Positions 1-9,315 of a DNA stretch of 64,000 nucleotides are shown here, in pieces. Every line of letters starts with the position of its first letter. Position 1 is the first letter of the stretch. The DNA is from Novosphingobium terrae. GTDB taxonomy: Bacteria; Pseudomonadota; Alphaproteobacteria; Sphingomonadales; Sphingomonadaceae. The DNA is taken from the NCBI RefSeq assembly GCF_017163935.1, contig NZ_JABVZR010000004.1, positions 4,554 through 68,553 of the forward strand, given 5' to 3'. The position numbers and the translations under genes were made by a program. The notes beneath the pieces are model-generated. The model was not told the origin of the DNA and made no database searches. It saw only the letters and a list, made by a program, of their open reading frames with translations.

Positions 1-1257
1 ACCGCCAAGGTCAAGCGCGGGCACGCGCATGAGCAGATTACAAAAGCGGTTCGGGCGCAGCGCGATAAGATCAAGACCATCAAGTCACCGATCCTGCGCA
101 AGCTGTCCTTTGCTGCGATCAACTTCGCACAAAGGAATGCCCGCGATGCGGTGCGCGTAGCTTATGAGTACGAGCGGAAGCGCATCGATGGCGCCTATCG
201 TAAAACCGCCTGGCTCGACTGGCTGAAAGGTCAGGCGGAAACAGGTAACGCCGAGGCCTTGGCCGCTCTTCGTGGCAGGCGTGAGCGAGGACCAACGCAA
301 AGGGAAGGGCTGAGTGGCATGGGGGCGGCTGCCTTTGTGGGTGCCCGCGTCGATGCCGTCACCCGATCTGGCACTATCATTTATGCCAATGACGGCGCCG
401 CCGTCAGGGATGAGGGGAAGCTCCTCCATGTGAGCCGTGGAGCTGATGATAAGGCAATCCTCATGGCGTTGGAGATCGCGCGCCAGCGATTTGGTGACAC
501 CCTTAAAGTCGAGGGAAATTCACAGTTCCAAGGGCGTGTTGCTGCCTTGGCACAAGGGCTGGGCATTTCTGTAAACCTCACAAAATCAAAGGATGAAAAT
601 GAGCGAGGAAAAGACATTCGATCAGCTTCTGGCCGAAGCGGCGGCGGCAGTCAGTCAGACGCCAATGCCACGCGAGGGCCAGCAGGAGGAGATAGAGTTG
701 ACCGGGGAGCCTACGATGCATGGCGAACCGGAGATGGGCGAGGACGATCAAGCGGGCGGGGAGCTTGGACCCACCTTGCGGAGGTTGGACGAGAGCCGCC
801 GCCCCAAGCCCGAAATCGTGTGCGCCACCTGTCCGAACTCAATGTGGCACGGTTCGAGCGACGAACTTCGATGCTACTGCCGCGTGATGTTCGTCATGAC
901 CTGGACCAGCGAGGAAGAGGGGCAGATCGTGATGTGCGACGGCCCGTTCATAACCTGAGTACCGATCAGAATCTGACTGCCGCGACTGATAAATACGTTG
1001 CGGAACGTGAGGCGAAGCGGCAAAGTGGTTTTTCAGTAGCGAAGCATCGCCCCTACAATGGTGAAGTAGGATCGGCGGAATACGCTGGCCGCCGAACCAT
1101 TGATGGCGTGAATTTGCTTCTGCTTCGCCAGAAGGAAGAAATCATGGTGCTGCCCGTCAACGCCAAGACCGCCGCCAGAGTGGCGCGCTTGTCCATTGGA
1201 ACAGAGATCGAGCTGGGTGAAGGCGGCAAGATCATCACGAAGGGGAGGGGCCGATGA
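1..1257 (+). CDS. traI: TraI relaxase, C-terminal part (5' end outside window)
   Basis: The frame is open from the first base, so this is the last 418 residues of a longer protein. The visible part lacks the relaxase catalytic motifs, which would lie upstream. It resembles the C-terminal region of IncP-type TraI/MobA relaxases: a conserved block around the motif GTIIYANDGAAV, followed by a low-complexity Arg/Gly-rich stretch, then a short conserved tail. The Arg/Gly-rich stretch coincides exactly with the nested traH-like gene at 599-958, so its odd composition is probably imposed by the second frame. The stop overlaps the traG start (ATGA). Relaxases nick oriT and lead the strand into the recipient. 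The assignment rests on the gene order with traG-traF-traE as much as on the visible residues. Confidence 0.8.
   Translation, partial: TAKVKRGHAHEQITKAVRAQRDKIKTIKSPILRKLSFAAINFAQRNARDAVRVAYEYERKRIDGAYRKTAWLDWLKGQAETGNAEALAALRGRRERGPTQREGLSGMGAAAFVGARVDAVTRSGTIIYANDGAAVRDEGKLLHVSRGADDKAILMALEIARQRFGDTLKVEGNSQFQGRVAALAQGLGISVNLTKSKDENERGKDIRSASGRSGGGSQSDANATRGPAGGDRVDRGAYDAWRTGDGRGRSSGRGAWTHLAEVGREPPPQARNRVRHLSELNVARFERRTSMLLPRDVRHDLDQRGRGADRDVRRPVHNLSTDQNLTAATDKYVAEREAKRQSGFSVAKHRPYNGEVGSAEYAGRRTIDGVNLLLLRQKEEIMVLPVNAKTAARVARLSIGTEIELGEGGKIITKGRGR
599..958 (+). CDS. traH: TraH-like acidic protein nested inside traI
   Basis: This 119-residue gene lies wholly inside traI in a different frame. 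An ATG at 593 is possible, but the AAAGG at 588-592 sits six bases before the ATG at 599, which I prefer. The product is strongly acidic in its first two thirds (many Glu and Asp, for example MSEEKTFDQLLAEAAAAV) and has a Cys-rich end with C-A-T-C, C-Y-C and a late Cys that could bind a metal. In RP4 the relaxosome-stabilising protein TraH, acidic and of about this size, is likewise encoded inside traI in another frame. Position, size and charge all match. Function is inferred from RP4: it stabilises the TraI-TraJ-oriT complex. Confidence 0.7.
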   Translation: MSEEKTFDQLLAEAAAAVSQTPMPREGQQEEIELTGEPTMHGEPEMGEDDQAGGELGPTLRRLDESRRPKPEIVCATCPNSMWHGSSDELRCYCRVMFVMTWTSEEEGQIVMCDGPFIT

Positions 1258-3182
1258 AACCTCCCAAGCGCAACAACGCTGTTGGGCCACAAGTCCGAGC
1301 CAAAGCGCAGAGGCGTAGCCCTCTTGTCCCAGCGTTGGCCGTCACGTCGCTTGTCGCTGGCGCCAGTGTGGCCACGCAAATCTGCGCGCACGACTTCCGG
1401 TATCAATCAGTCCTGGGTGAGAGCTTTCATGGCCTTTATAAGCCATGGGCAATCTTCCAATGGTATTCCGCTTGGGGGAAAATCTACTCGGCGGAATTTA
1501 CCAAGAGCCTCGGTTTCGGCGGGATGGTTTCCGCCCTCGGGCTTATCGCAAATGTGCTCTACCTAAATGTGAAAGCTAATAGCTCCCGCACCAACGAATA
1601 CCTGCACGGTTCGGCACGCTGGGCTGACTGGAAGGACATTTCAGCAGCTAGCTTGGTTCATAACGATGGCGTGTATGTCGGAAGCTGGGTCGATCAAGAC
1701 GCCAAGGTGCATTACCTGCGCCACAATGGGCCTGAGCATGTACTGACCTATGCCCCGACGCGATCCGGCAAGGGCGTCGGACTGGTAATCCCTACACTCC
1801 TGTCATGGGGCCACTCTCTTGTTGCGACGGACCTGAAGGGGGAACTCTGGTCCATTACGGCGGGATGGAGAAAGGCTCACGGCAACCAGTACGTGTTGCG
1901 CTTTGAGCCTGCCGCTCTTGAGGGCTGTGCGCGCTGGAATCCTTTGGACGAAATCCGCGTGGGCACAGAATACGAAGTGGCCGATGTGCAAAATCTGGCG
2001 ACACTCATTGTCAATCCGGATGGCAAAGACCTTGACCATTGGGGCAAAACAGCACGTTCCTTGCTGGTAGGTTTGATCCTGCACACGCTTTACCGAGCCC
2101 TACAGGGAGGGCCCTCGGCAAACATGGCAGAGGTCGATCGACTTCTCACTGATCCATCGCGGCCAGTGAAGAAGCTTTGGAAGGAAATGATTGGCTTCAA
2201 TCACTACCCTGATCGCGCCGAAGGCGAGCAAACGCACCCGATCATAGCCGCGAGCGGCAGGGATATGATGAACCGGCCTGATGAAGAGGCGGGCTCGGTC
2301 ATCTCGACGGCCAGCAGCTATCTTGATCTCTATCGAGATCCTGTTGTGACGGCGAACACCAGTGTCTCGGATTTCTGCATCAATGACCTGATGAACCGAG
2401 ACAAACCGGTCAGCCTCTACATCATTACCCAGCCAACGGATAAGGATCGCTTGCGGCCCTTGGTGCGGATCATGCTCGACATGATTGTCCGTAAGCTTGC
2501 TCCGAAGCAGACCTTCGAGAATGGCAGGGTGGTGGCCACCTACAAGCACCGGCTCCTCTTCATGATCGATGAGTTCCCGGCGCTGGGGAAGCTGCCCATC
2601 CTTCAAGAGAGCCTTGCTTTCGCGGCGGGCTATGGGCTGAAGTTTTACCTGATCTGTCAGGACATCAATCAGCTGCGCAGCCGGGAAACCGGCTATGGGC
2701 CGGATGAGCTGATCACGTCGAATTGCCACGTCCAAAACGCCTATCCGCCAAACCGATTGGAAACCGCGCAGCACCTTTCAAAGCTGACCGGGCAAACGAC
2801 CGTGATCAATGAGCAGATCACGACCAGCGGGAAGCGGTTTGGGGGCATTCATGGCCAGGTGACGCGCACCCAGCAAGCAGTGCAACGGCCTCTCCTCACG
2901 GACGACGAATGTATCCGCATGCCTGGACCAAAGAAGGATGCCAACGGCGAGATCACCGAAGCCGGTGACATGCTGATCTACACTGCCGGCTTCCCAATGA
3001 TCTATGGGCGCCAGCCCCTCTATTTCAAAGACCCGGTGTTTTCCGAAAGGTCCAAAATTCCACCACCCAAGGCAAGCGACGTTCTCTCAAAGCTTACGCC
3101 AGTGGCAGCGCCCCACCGCTCCAGCCCTAAGATCACCATTTCGATGGTCGGCGCCGCCGCCGATAGTGCGGAGGATGCGTGA
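1254..3182 (+). CDS. traG: Type IV coupling protein TraG (VirD4 family)
   Basis: A 642-residue inner-membrane ATPase that links the relaxosome to the Trb secretion channel. Two hydrophobic segments near residues 25-45 and 86-106 anchor the N-terminus. A Walker A motif APTRSGKG lies at about 167-174, and a Walker B region LLFMIDEFPALGKL followed by the conserved ICQDINQL. Length is close to RP4 TraG. The start ATG overlaps the traI stop (ATGA), and the stop overlaps the traF start, so translation is probably coupled. Neighbours in the IncP order traI-G-F-E support TraG rather than a chromosomal VirD4. Confidence 0.93.
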   Translation: MKPPKRNNAVGPQVRAKAQRRSPLVPALAVTSLVAGASVATQICAHDFRYQSVLGESFHGLYKPWAIFQWYSAWGKIYSAEFTKSLGFGGMVSALGLIANVLYLNVKANSSRTNEYLHGSARWADWKDISAASLVHNDGVYVGSWVDQDAKVHYLRHNGPEHVLTYAPTRSGKGVGLVIPTLLSWGHSLVATDLKGELWSITAGWRKAHGNQYVLRFEPAALEGCARWNPLDEIRVGTEYEVADVQNLATLIVNPDGKDLDHWGKTARSLLVGLILHTLYRALQGGPSANMAEVDRLLTDPSRPVKKLWKEMIGFNHYPDRAEGEQTHPIIAASGRDMMNRPDEEAGSVISTASSYLDLYRDPVVTANTSVSDFCINDLMNRDKPVSLYIITQPTDKDRLRPLVRIMLDMIVRKLAPKQTFENGRVVATYKHRLLFMIDEFPALGKLPILQESLAFAAGYGLKFYLICQDINQLRSRETGYGPDELITSNCHVQNAYPPNRLETAQHLSKLTGQTTVINEQITTSGKRFGGIHGQVTRTQQAVQRPLLTDDECIRMPGPKKDANGEITEAGDMLIYTAGFPMIYGRQPLYFKDPVFSERSKIPPPKASDVLSKLTPVAAPHRSSPKITISMVGAAADSAEDA

Positions 3183-3721
3183 TGCCCTTCATCAACACCA
3201 GAGTCTTTGGTTTTTTTGGGCTGGCATCGCTGGCTATGCTGCCTGCCGTGGCACAGAGCGGCCTTACTCTCAATAGATCCGCAAGTGTGCCAGAGGGGTT
3301 CTATCGATCCCAAAATGGTGCCTTGGAACGCGGAGTCTTTGTCACCTTCTGCCCCCCCGAGCGCGAACCGTTCAAATCGGCCCTCGCGCGGCGCTATTTG
3401 GAGCCCGGCAAATGCGGCATTGGCTCCTATCCGATGCTCAAGCGCATCGAGGGCGTGGCCGGTGACCACTACAAGATCAATCATGGCGGCATCTGGATCA
3501 ACGGGAACCTCATTCCCGACAGTGCTCCAGTTGCAAGGGATGCTCTTGGGCGTTCGATGCCAGCCTTAGCCGTTACGGGGATTATCCAGCGTGGGCAGAT
3601 GCTTGTGATGGGCGTCAAGTCGCCCGAAAGTTTCGACAGTCGATATTTCGGCCTGATCCCGACCAACGGTTCCACCCGTGTCGTGCCCGTCCTCCTTTGG
3701 GAGAGCGCTCATGTCGGGTGA
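3182..3721 (+). CDS. traF: TraF signal-peptidase-like pilin maturation protease (S26)
   Basis: A 179-residue protein with an N-terminal hydrophobic signal/anchor, then a peptidase S26 core: a serine in the SASVPEGFYR block and a lysine in the PMLKRIEGVAGD block form the expected Ser/Lys dyad. RP4 TraF, about the same length, removes the C-terminal peptide of TrbC and cyclises the pilin, and a TrbC homologue is present here at 50228-50611. The ATG at 3182 is preferred over a GTG at 3179 because GGAGG at 3170-3174 is then seven bases away. It overlaps the traG stop and runs 11 bases into topB. Confidence 0.88.
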   Translation: MPFINTRVFGFFGLASLAMLPAVAQSGLTLNRSASVPEGFYRSQNGALERGVFVTFCPPEREPFKSALARRYLEPGKCGIGSYPMLKRIEGVAGDHYKINHGGIWINGNLIPDSAPVARDALGRSMPALAVTGIIQRGQMLVMGVKSPESFDSRYFGLIPTNGSTRVVPVLLWESAHVG

Positions 3722-5909
3722 GATTTTGGTCATTGCCGAAAAGCCGGAGCTGGCGCGCGCCATTGCAGACGCTTTGGGGGGAGGGGCGCGCAAAGAAGGA
3801 TACATTGATTGTGGCCGCTACGCGGTTGCGTGGCTGTTTGGGCACATGCTCGAACTGGTAACGCCGGATACGCCGTGGGTGATGGATGATTTGCCTATCA
3901 GCTTCGTGCCGTGGGAAAAGCGCCCTTCGCGAGACAAGATCAAGCAGCTCAAGATCATCAAATCGCTCATGCAGACGGCTTCAAGCATTATCCATGCTGG
4001 CGATCCGGATGAAGAGGGCCAGCTTCTGGTGGACGAAGTGCTTGAATGGGCTGGCACAAGGTTACCGGTTGAGCGGGTTCTGATCAATGACAACAACCCC
4101 AAGGTGATCCAGAGGGCCTTTGCGGGACTGCGGCCCAACAGCGATTTTGCAGGTATGAGCGCTGCTGCAGAAGCCCGTTCGGTGGGTGATCTTCTTTATG
4201 GCGTCAATATGACCCGAGCCTACACACTTGCAGCGCAGGTCAAAGGGTATGACGGCGTGCTTAGTGTCGGGCGTGTGCAGACGCCGATCCTCGGCCTGGT
4301 GGTGCGCCGTGATCGGGCTCATGCTTCGCACACGAAAGCCTATTATTACACCGTTGTTGGCGATTTTGAGGTGGCGGGTATTGCCTTTCAGGCACGCTAT
4401 CAGCTGCGGGATGGCGATCCAGTAGACGATAAAAAGCGTCTGGCAGATCCTGCGTTTGCGCGGGCAATTGCGGATCAAGCCTCTGGAAAGGGGGCCCGCA
4501 TTTCCAGTTGTGTCACCGCCGCTAAAACTGAGCCGGCGCCACTCCCTTACAATTTGCTGAAACTACAGATGGATGCGGCACGGAAGCATGGTCTGAAGCC
4601 GGATCAAGTGAAGGAGATCACGCAAACGCTCAGGGAAAAGCACCGGTTGATCACCTACAATCGTTCGGACTGCCAGTACCTTTCGGACGAGCAGCACGCC
4701 GATGCTCCGGGGGTTTTAGCCGCGATTTCCGCCACAATTCCAGCGACAGCGGCCTTGATCGAACGAGCCGACGCGGCAGTGAAGGGGCGTGCATTCGACA
4801 GCAGCAAGGTCACCGCACACCACGCGATCATCCCCACTGAAACCGTGGCGGATTTTGCCAGCCTGAGCGCCAATGAGCGCAAGATATACGCCATGATCGC
4901 CCAGGCCTACATCGCTCAATTTTACCCTCACCATGCCTACGACCAAACCAAGCTGGACGTGAGCGTTGAGGGGTTGACGTTTTCCACATCAGGAAAGGTG
5001 ACGACCCGCGCGGGTTGGAAGAGCTTGTATCGCGCGGAGGATCTCCAAGAGGAAAATGATGAGGAGCAAACAGCGGCACAGGATCTTCGCGATCTAAAAT
5101 CTGGTGGCGAGGGCCAATGCACACTTGCGCGGCACATTCAGAACGAGACTAAGCCTGCGCCGCTTTACACCATGGCCACCCTGCTAGCCGACCTCACCCG
5201 AGTTGCGCGCTACATACGCAATGAGCGGCTACGCGAACTTCTGGAATCCCGCGACAAAGATAAGAAAGGTGAGCACGGTGGCATTGGTACGCCTGCAACC
5301 CGAGATGTCATCATCGCTACTTTGTTTCAGCGCGGGTTTTTGACCGAGCGTGGCAAAAACATTGTCAGTACGCCCGCCGCGCGCAACTTCTATGATGCTC
5401 TGCCCGACCAAGCCAAATTCCCCGATATGACGGCACTCTGGCACGAGCAGCAGAAGGCGATCACCGAAGGTAGGAGTAGCGTCCGCCAATTTGTGGAAGG
5501 CATCGCCAAGTATGTTGCGGGCGAGATCGAAACGCTGAAATCCTCTGGCCTGCAATTTCAGGTTGAGCATATTCCCTGCCCTCAGTGCGCTCTACCACTG
5601 CGCAGGATCGCGGGCAAAAAGGGCGCGTTTTGGTCATGCAGCGGGCGTGACAAAGGATGCAGCTATACGGCTGACGACAAACGCGGCAAGCCGGTGCCCC
5701 GTGCGGCCCCAGAGCCAGTGTCAGAGCTGCATAAGTGCATGTCATGCGGCTCCGGCTTGAGGCGCAAGCCATCGAGCAAGAACAAGCTTCAGTTTTGGTG
5801 GGCTTGCAGCGGCTATCCGACATGCCGCCAGACCTACACCGATAAGGCCGGAAAGCCTGATTACAGCACCGGCAAAACCACCACCTCAACTCCTCCCCCC
5901 AAACCCTGA
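3711..5909 (+). CDS. topB: DNA topoisomerase III (TraE-like, type IA)
   Basis: A 732-residue type IA topoisomerase. It begins with a TOPRIM block (ILVIAEKPELARAIADAL) and the acidic HAGDPDEEGQLL motif, followed by the conserved SVGRVQTPIL and the active-site region LITYNRSD, where the Tyr at about residue 316 is the likely nucleophile. Two C-terminal zinc ribbons are visible (CPQC/CSGRDKGC and CMSCG/CSGYPTC). In RP4 the equivalent TraE sits at the same place. It may decatenate or relax DNA during transfer. The start at 3711 is chosen because GGGAG precedes it and the family N-terminus begins right there; an upstream GTG at 3678 would add a non-homologous tail. Confidence 0.92.
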   Translation: MSGEILVIAEKPELARAIADALGGGARKEGYIDCGRYAVAWLFGHMLELVTPDTPWVMDDLPISFVPWEKRPSRDKIKQLKIIKSLMQTASSIIHAGDPDEEGQLLVDEVLEWAGTRLPVERVLINDNNPKVIQRAFAGLRPNSDFAGMSAAAEARSVGDLLYGVNMTRAYTLAAQVKGYDGVLSVGRVQTPILGLVVRRDRAHASHTKAYYYTVVGDFEVAGIAFQARYQLRDGDPVDDKKRLADPAFARAIADQASGKGARISSCVTAAKTEPAPLPYNLLKLQMDAARKHGLKPDQVKEITQTLREKHRLITYNRSDCQYLSDEQHADAPGVLAAISATIPATAALIERADAAVKGRAFDSSKVTAHHAIIPTETVADFASLSANERKIYAMIAQAYIAQFYPHHAYDQTKLDVSVEGLTFSTSGKVTTRAGWKSLYRAEDLQEENDEEQTAAQDLRDLKSGGEGQCTLARHIQNETKPAPLYTMATLLADLTRVARYIRNERLRELLESRDKDKKGEHGGIGTPATRDVIIATLFQRGFLTERGKNIVSTPAARNFYDALPDQAKFPDMTALWHEQQKAITEGRSSVRQFVEGIAKYVAGEIETLKSSGLQFQVEHIPCPQCALPLRRIAGKKGAFWSCSGRDKGCSYTADDKRGKPVPRAAPEPVSELHKCMSCGSGLRRKPSSKNKLQFWWACSGYPTCRQTYTDKAGKPDYSTGKTTTSTPPPKP

Positions 5910-5920
5910 GAGGTAGTCCC

Positions 5921-6151
5921 ATGACCTATCAAATCGTACCTGACCTTCACATGGCGCCGGGACAAGATCCGGGGCTGCGAGACATTGTGCTTGCGAAGCT
6001 GGAAAACGCGGAAATTCCGGGGCTTTCCGTCACGTTTCAACCTGACGAGGCTGGGTTGGCGGGCGCCTTTCTTGAAGACGCCCTGGGCGTAGATGACGCG
6101 CTGAATGCAGAAGATGGCTTTGGCGACTATGCCGTCACCGGAGGGCGTTGA
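5921..6151 (+). CDS. Small acidic protein in the traD position
   Basis: A 76-residue acidic protein with no motif I recognise. It has a good ribosome site (GAGAGG at 5908-5913, seven bases before the ATG) and sits between topB and the ArdC/primase gene, 11 bases after topB, with its stop overlapping the leader of the next gene. RP4 has a small gene, traD, of unknown role at this place, but no sequence similarity can be claimed from reading alone. It is probably translated as part of the same transcript. Confidence 0.65.
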   Translation: MTYQIVPDLHMAPGQDPGLRDIVLAKLENAEIPGLSVTFQPDEAGLAGAFLEDALGVDDALNAEDGFGDYAVTGGR

Positions 6152-6153
6152 TT

Positions 6154-8973
6154 ATGGCCGGCCCTAAGAATGACCGAAAGCCATTTCATGTTGCAGTCGC
6201 AGAGCGACTTATCGACCAGTTGAAGCAGGGCACCGCCCCATGGCAAAAGCCGTGGGATGCCGATGGCGTCTCAGCGCTGCCGGTCAATCCAATCTCCGGG
6301 AAGCGGTATCGGGGCGTCAACGCGCTCAACCTGGCAGGGTATGACTACAACGATAATCGTTGGATGACCTACAAGCAGGCGGCGTCCATGGGGGCGCAGA
6401 TCCGCAAAGGAGAGCGGGGGACTCCGGTTCAATATTGGCAATATGAAGAGCAGCGCGCTGTTCGAGACGCCAGCGGACAGCCCCTGAAGGATGGCGACGG
6501 CAACACGGTTACGCAGACGGTGCAGCTGGAGCGCCCTCGGGCATTTTATGCCGTTGTCTTCAATGCTGAGCAGATCGATGGACTGCCACCGGCAGCGCCT
6601 CGGCCCAAGCCGGATTGGGTGCCTGTGGAACGTGCGGAGAGCATTCTTGATAATTCCGGCGTTCGTATTTTAGAGCGTGCAGGTGACCGGGCATATTACC
6701 AGCCATCCAACGACACGATCACGCTGCCAGAGCGCGGGCAGTTTTCATCAGCAGATCGCTTTTATGCCACAGCATTGCACGAGCTGGCGCATGCGAGCGG
6801 CCACGCCTCCCGGTTAGCGCGTGATCTTTCCCACCCATTTGGCTCGACAGGATACGCCAAAGAGGAATTGCGTGCTGAAATCGCGAGCCTTCTGGTCGGT
6901 CAAGAATTGCGGATTGGGCACGACCCTGAGCAACACGCGGCCTATGTGAACTCTTGGATCGCAATCCTTGAGAATGACCCGCTAGAGATTGTGCGCGCCT
7001 GCGCGGACGCGGAGAAGATCCTCAGCCATGTGATGGGGCTGGAGCACAAACGCGTTCTTGCGTTGCCGGAAGCGGCGGATATTGCGTTCCAGGCGGAGGA
7101 GCAGGCCTTCGATGCTGCGGCCAACACGCCGATCGAGAGCTTGTTCGAGGATGATACCCTCACTTTCGAGCATTTTGCATCCTTCCAAGGAGCGGGAGAG
7201 ACTTCCCTAGCCGCCGCCATGCAAGGGCATGGCCTGAAGAACCTTGGTGACGTTGTAGGGGCCGACCGAAACTACGAGGCGATGTTCAACACGGCAGTTG
7301 AGCGACTATCCCCTCTGTTCGGTCTTGCCCCCACCAGCACGGGGGATGGTCCTGACTGGCCTGCCTATCTTGAAAGGAAAGGTTTGGCGAGCGCGGCAGC
7401 GGAGCACGTTGAGGGCGCCATGGCGCAGATTAAGCTCGGCCAAAGGAGCAAAGACATGGCCCAAGCACCACGTAATTATCTGAACGTGCCCTATGCTGAG
7501 CGTCGCGAAGCAAAAGAGGCCGGTGCGGCGTGGGATGCCACTGCTAAAAGCTGGTATATCCCGCAAGGTGTTGAATCTGCGCCGCTAAGCCGGTGGATCA
7601 AAGAAGCCTCAGATGTGCGTGAGCAGATCCGGAGTGCGCCAGATGTGCCGGCGCCAAAGGAAGGGCAGGGGCAAGCAATTCAAACCGAGCAGAAGCCTGA
7701 AAGGGCAGAGCGCATCATTTTGGCGGTTCCGTTTGCTGACAAGGAGGCTGCTAAAGCCGCTGGCGCTCGATGGGACCGGAAAGATAAATGCTGGTACGTT
7801 CTGGCCGGGCAGGTTGATCCAAAATCTGTCGAAAAGTGGAAGATAGATCCGACACAAGTCCGGCAGGAACGAGCCTTGTCTCCTCAGGAGGAATTTGCCG
7901 AAGCGATGCGTCACCGTGGGCTAACGGTGCCTCCTGGGCACCCTATCATGGACGGATCTAAACAGCGTGTTCCCACCGTGGACGACAAAGGAAAGGAGCG
8001 TTCCGGCTTCTATTTTGCGTTCGGCAACGATGCGGTGCCGGGGGGCTATATCATGAATAACCGCACTCAGGAGGAAACGCGCTGGCGGGCTTCAGGCATT
8101 GCACTTAGCCCCGAGGAAAAAGCACAAGCCCTGGCTAAAATGGTGCAGGAGAGGGAAATCAGGGCGCAGCAGCAGCAGGAAACATTTGAGAACACTGCGC
8201 AGCGTCTTCAAAAGCAGCTTGAAAGATATTCGCCAATAGAAAAGCCAAGTGCGTATCACGTAAGCAAGGGTATTGGCATTACTAAGGGGGCATATACTGA
8301 CAGTTCTGGAAATGCCATCATCCTACCGGCAATCGACACATCAGGTAAGCACTGGACCACTCAATACATTCAGCCAGGCGGTGAGAAGGTCTTTGCCAAG
8401 GACAGCGTGAAAGAGGGTCATTTCCATGTCGTCAATGGCGGAATTGGCCAGAAGGCTTTGGAAGCTCTGGATAAAGCGCCAGTCATAATTATCGGGGAAG
8501 GGTATGCTACGGCGACGAGCATATCTGAAGCGGTCGGCTACGCGACAGTTGCAGGCTTCGATTCTGGCAACTTGCCTGCTGTGGCAGAAGCATTGCGCGC
8601 ACGTTACCCCGATAAGCCATTTCTGATTGCTGCGGATGACGACCAGCGGGTTTTTGAAAAGCATGGCCATAATCCCGGCGTGGATAAAGCATCTAAGGCG
8701 GCGGAAGTTTCTCGGGGCGCAATGATCGTTCCTGTTTTTGCCACCGGAGAGCAAGCCGGTGATAAGAAATCATTCACTGATTTCAATGATCTATCTGTGC
8801 GCAGTAGCTTAGGGCGCGAAGGTTTGGTCAGGCAATTGGATGTTGGAATTGCGAAGGCCACCCAATTACAATCCGCGTGGACCCTTGATCGACGCCAGAC
8901 AAGAGATGAAGGGAATAGGCAAGCTGCAAGAAATGATGATGTAAAATTGGCAGCATCGTCAATAAGGCGGTGA
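6154..8973 (+). CDS. ArdC-like antirestriction / TraC-type TOPRIM multidomain protein
   Basis: A 939-residue modular protein in the place of RP4 traC (primase). The first ~130 residues match the ArdC single-strand-DNA-binding domain (FHVAVAERLIDQLKQGTAPW). A zincin-like metallopeptidase follows, with HELAHASGH at about 209-217. Two copies of a short DUF5710-like unit lie near residues 440 and 522 (YLNVPYAERREAKEAGAAWD and LAVPFADKEAAKAAGARWD). The C-terminus holds a TOPRIM-like domain (VIIIGEGYATATS, then LIAADDD). Such proteins are thought to coat or prime incoming strands and to block restriction in the recipient. The ATG at 6154 follows GGAGGG by seven bases; a TTG at 6148 is less likely. 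Confidence 0.85.
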   Translation: MAGPKNDRKPFHVAVAERLIDQLKQGTAPWQKPWDADGVSALPVNPISGKRYRGVNALNLAGYDYNDNRWMTYKQAASMGAQIRKGERGTPVQYWQYEEQRAVRDASGQPLKDGDGNTVTQTVQLERPRAFYAVVFNAEQIDGLPPAAPRPKPDWVPVERAESILDNSGVRILERAGDRAYYQPSNDTITLPERGQFSSADRFYATALHELAHASGHASRLARDLSHPFGSTGYAKEELRAEIASLLVGQELRIGHDPEQHAAYVNSWIAILENDPLEIVRACADAEKILSHVMGLEHKRVLALPEAADIAFQAEEQAFDAAANTPIESLFEDDTLTFEHFASFQGAGETSLAAAMQGHGLKNLGDVVGADRNYEAMFNTAVERLSPLFGLAPTSTGDGPDWPAYLERKGLASAAAEHVEGAMAQIKLGQRSKDMAQAPRNYLNVPYAERREAKEAGAAWDATAKSWYIPQGVESAPLSRWIKEASDVREQIRSAPDVPAPKEGQGQAIQTEQKPERAERIILAVPFADKEAAKAAGARWDRKDKCWYVLAGQVDPKSVEKWKIDPTQVRQERALSPQEEFAEAMRHRGLTVPPGHPIMDGSKQRVPTVDDKGKERSGFYFAFGNDAVPGGYIMNNRTQEETRWRASGIALSPEEKAQALAKMVQEREIRAQQQQETFENTAQRLQKQLERYSPIEKPSAYHVSKGIGITKGAYTDSSGNAIILPAIDTSGKHWTTQYIQPGGEKVFAKDSVKEGHFHVVNGGIGQKALEALDKAPVIIIGEGYATATSISEAVGYATVAGFDSGNLPAVAEALRARYPDKPFLIAADDDQRVFEKHGHNPGVDKASKAAEVSRGAMIVPVFATGEQAGDKKSFTDFNDLSVRSSLGREGLVRQLDVGIAKATQLQSAWTLDRRQTRDEGNRQAARNDDVKLAASSIRR

Positions 8974-9102
8974 CTTATTGTTATATATGCGGGGATGTCT
9001 TTTGGGCAAACCCATAATTCTTTTTTAACACAATGGCGTCATTGAAATCCGAGCCTAGCTCGACGCTCGTTTGAGCTGATTTGTGACGTGATAGTTCAGA
9101 TT

Positions 9103-9131
9103 GGGGAGGGCGTAAAACCCCTCCCTTTTTT
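9103..9131 (+). terminator. Rho-independent terminator after the tra operon
   Basis: A perfect 8-bp stem, GGGGAGGG at 9103-9110 and CCCCTCCC at 9118-9125, closes a 7-base loop and is followed by six T. It lies 130 bases after the ArdC/TOPRIM gene and would separate the tra transcript from the pil operon. Confidence 0.85.
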
Positions 9132-9180
9132 GTGGGTAAACCTCATTTCCGCTATCGGAAATTCATCAAAATTTCGCTCA

Positions 9181-9195
9181 GTTTAGCCGCTAAAC
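9181..9195. promoter_or_regulatory. KorB-type operator upstream of the pil operon
   Basis: The perfect palindrome GTTTAGCCGCTAAAC contains the 13-base core TTTAGCSGCTAAA, the operator (OB) known for KorB of IncP plasmids. A KorB homologue is encoded at 55762. The site is 120 bases before the first pil gene in the AT-rich part of the 342-base gap 8974-9315. That gap otherwise holds only the terminator and no gene that I can see. A role in repressing the pilus operon is inferred. Confidence 0.75.
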
Positions 9196-9315
9196 ACATT
9201 AAAAACATGGTAAAACAGTTACTTAACATTTTGGTTCGATAAAAACTACTTTTTTCCTTGCTCACATTGTTGGCGACGGGTAAACCGAACTGACCGAACA
9301 AGTGTGAGGCAACAA

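Noticed and set aside
9181..9195. KorA operator
   Set aside because: The KorA site is the shorter GTTTAGCTAAAC; the extra CG/GC centre makes it the KorB core.
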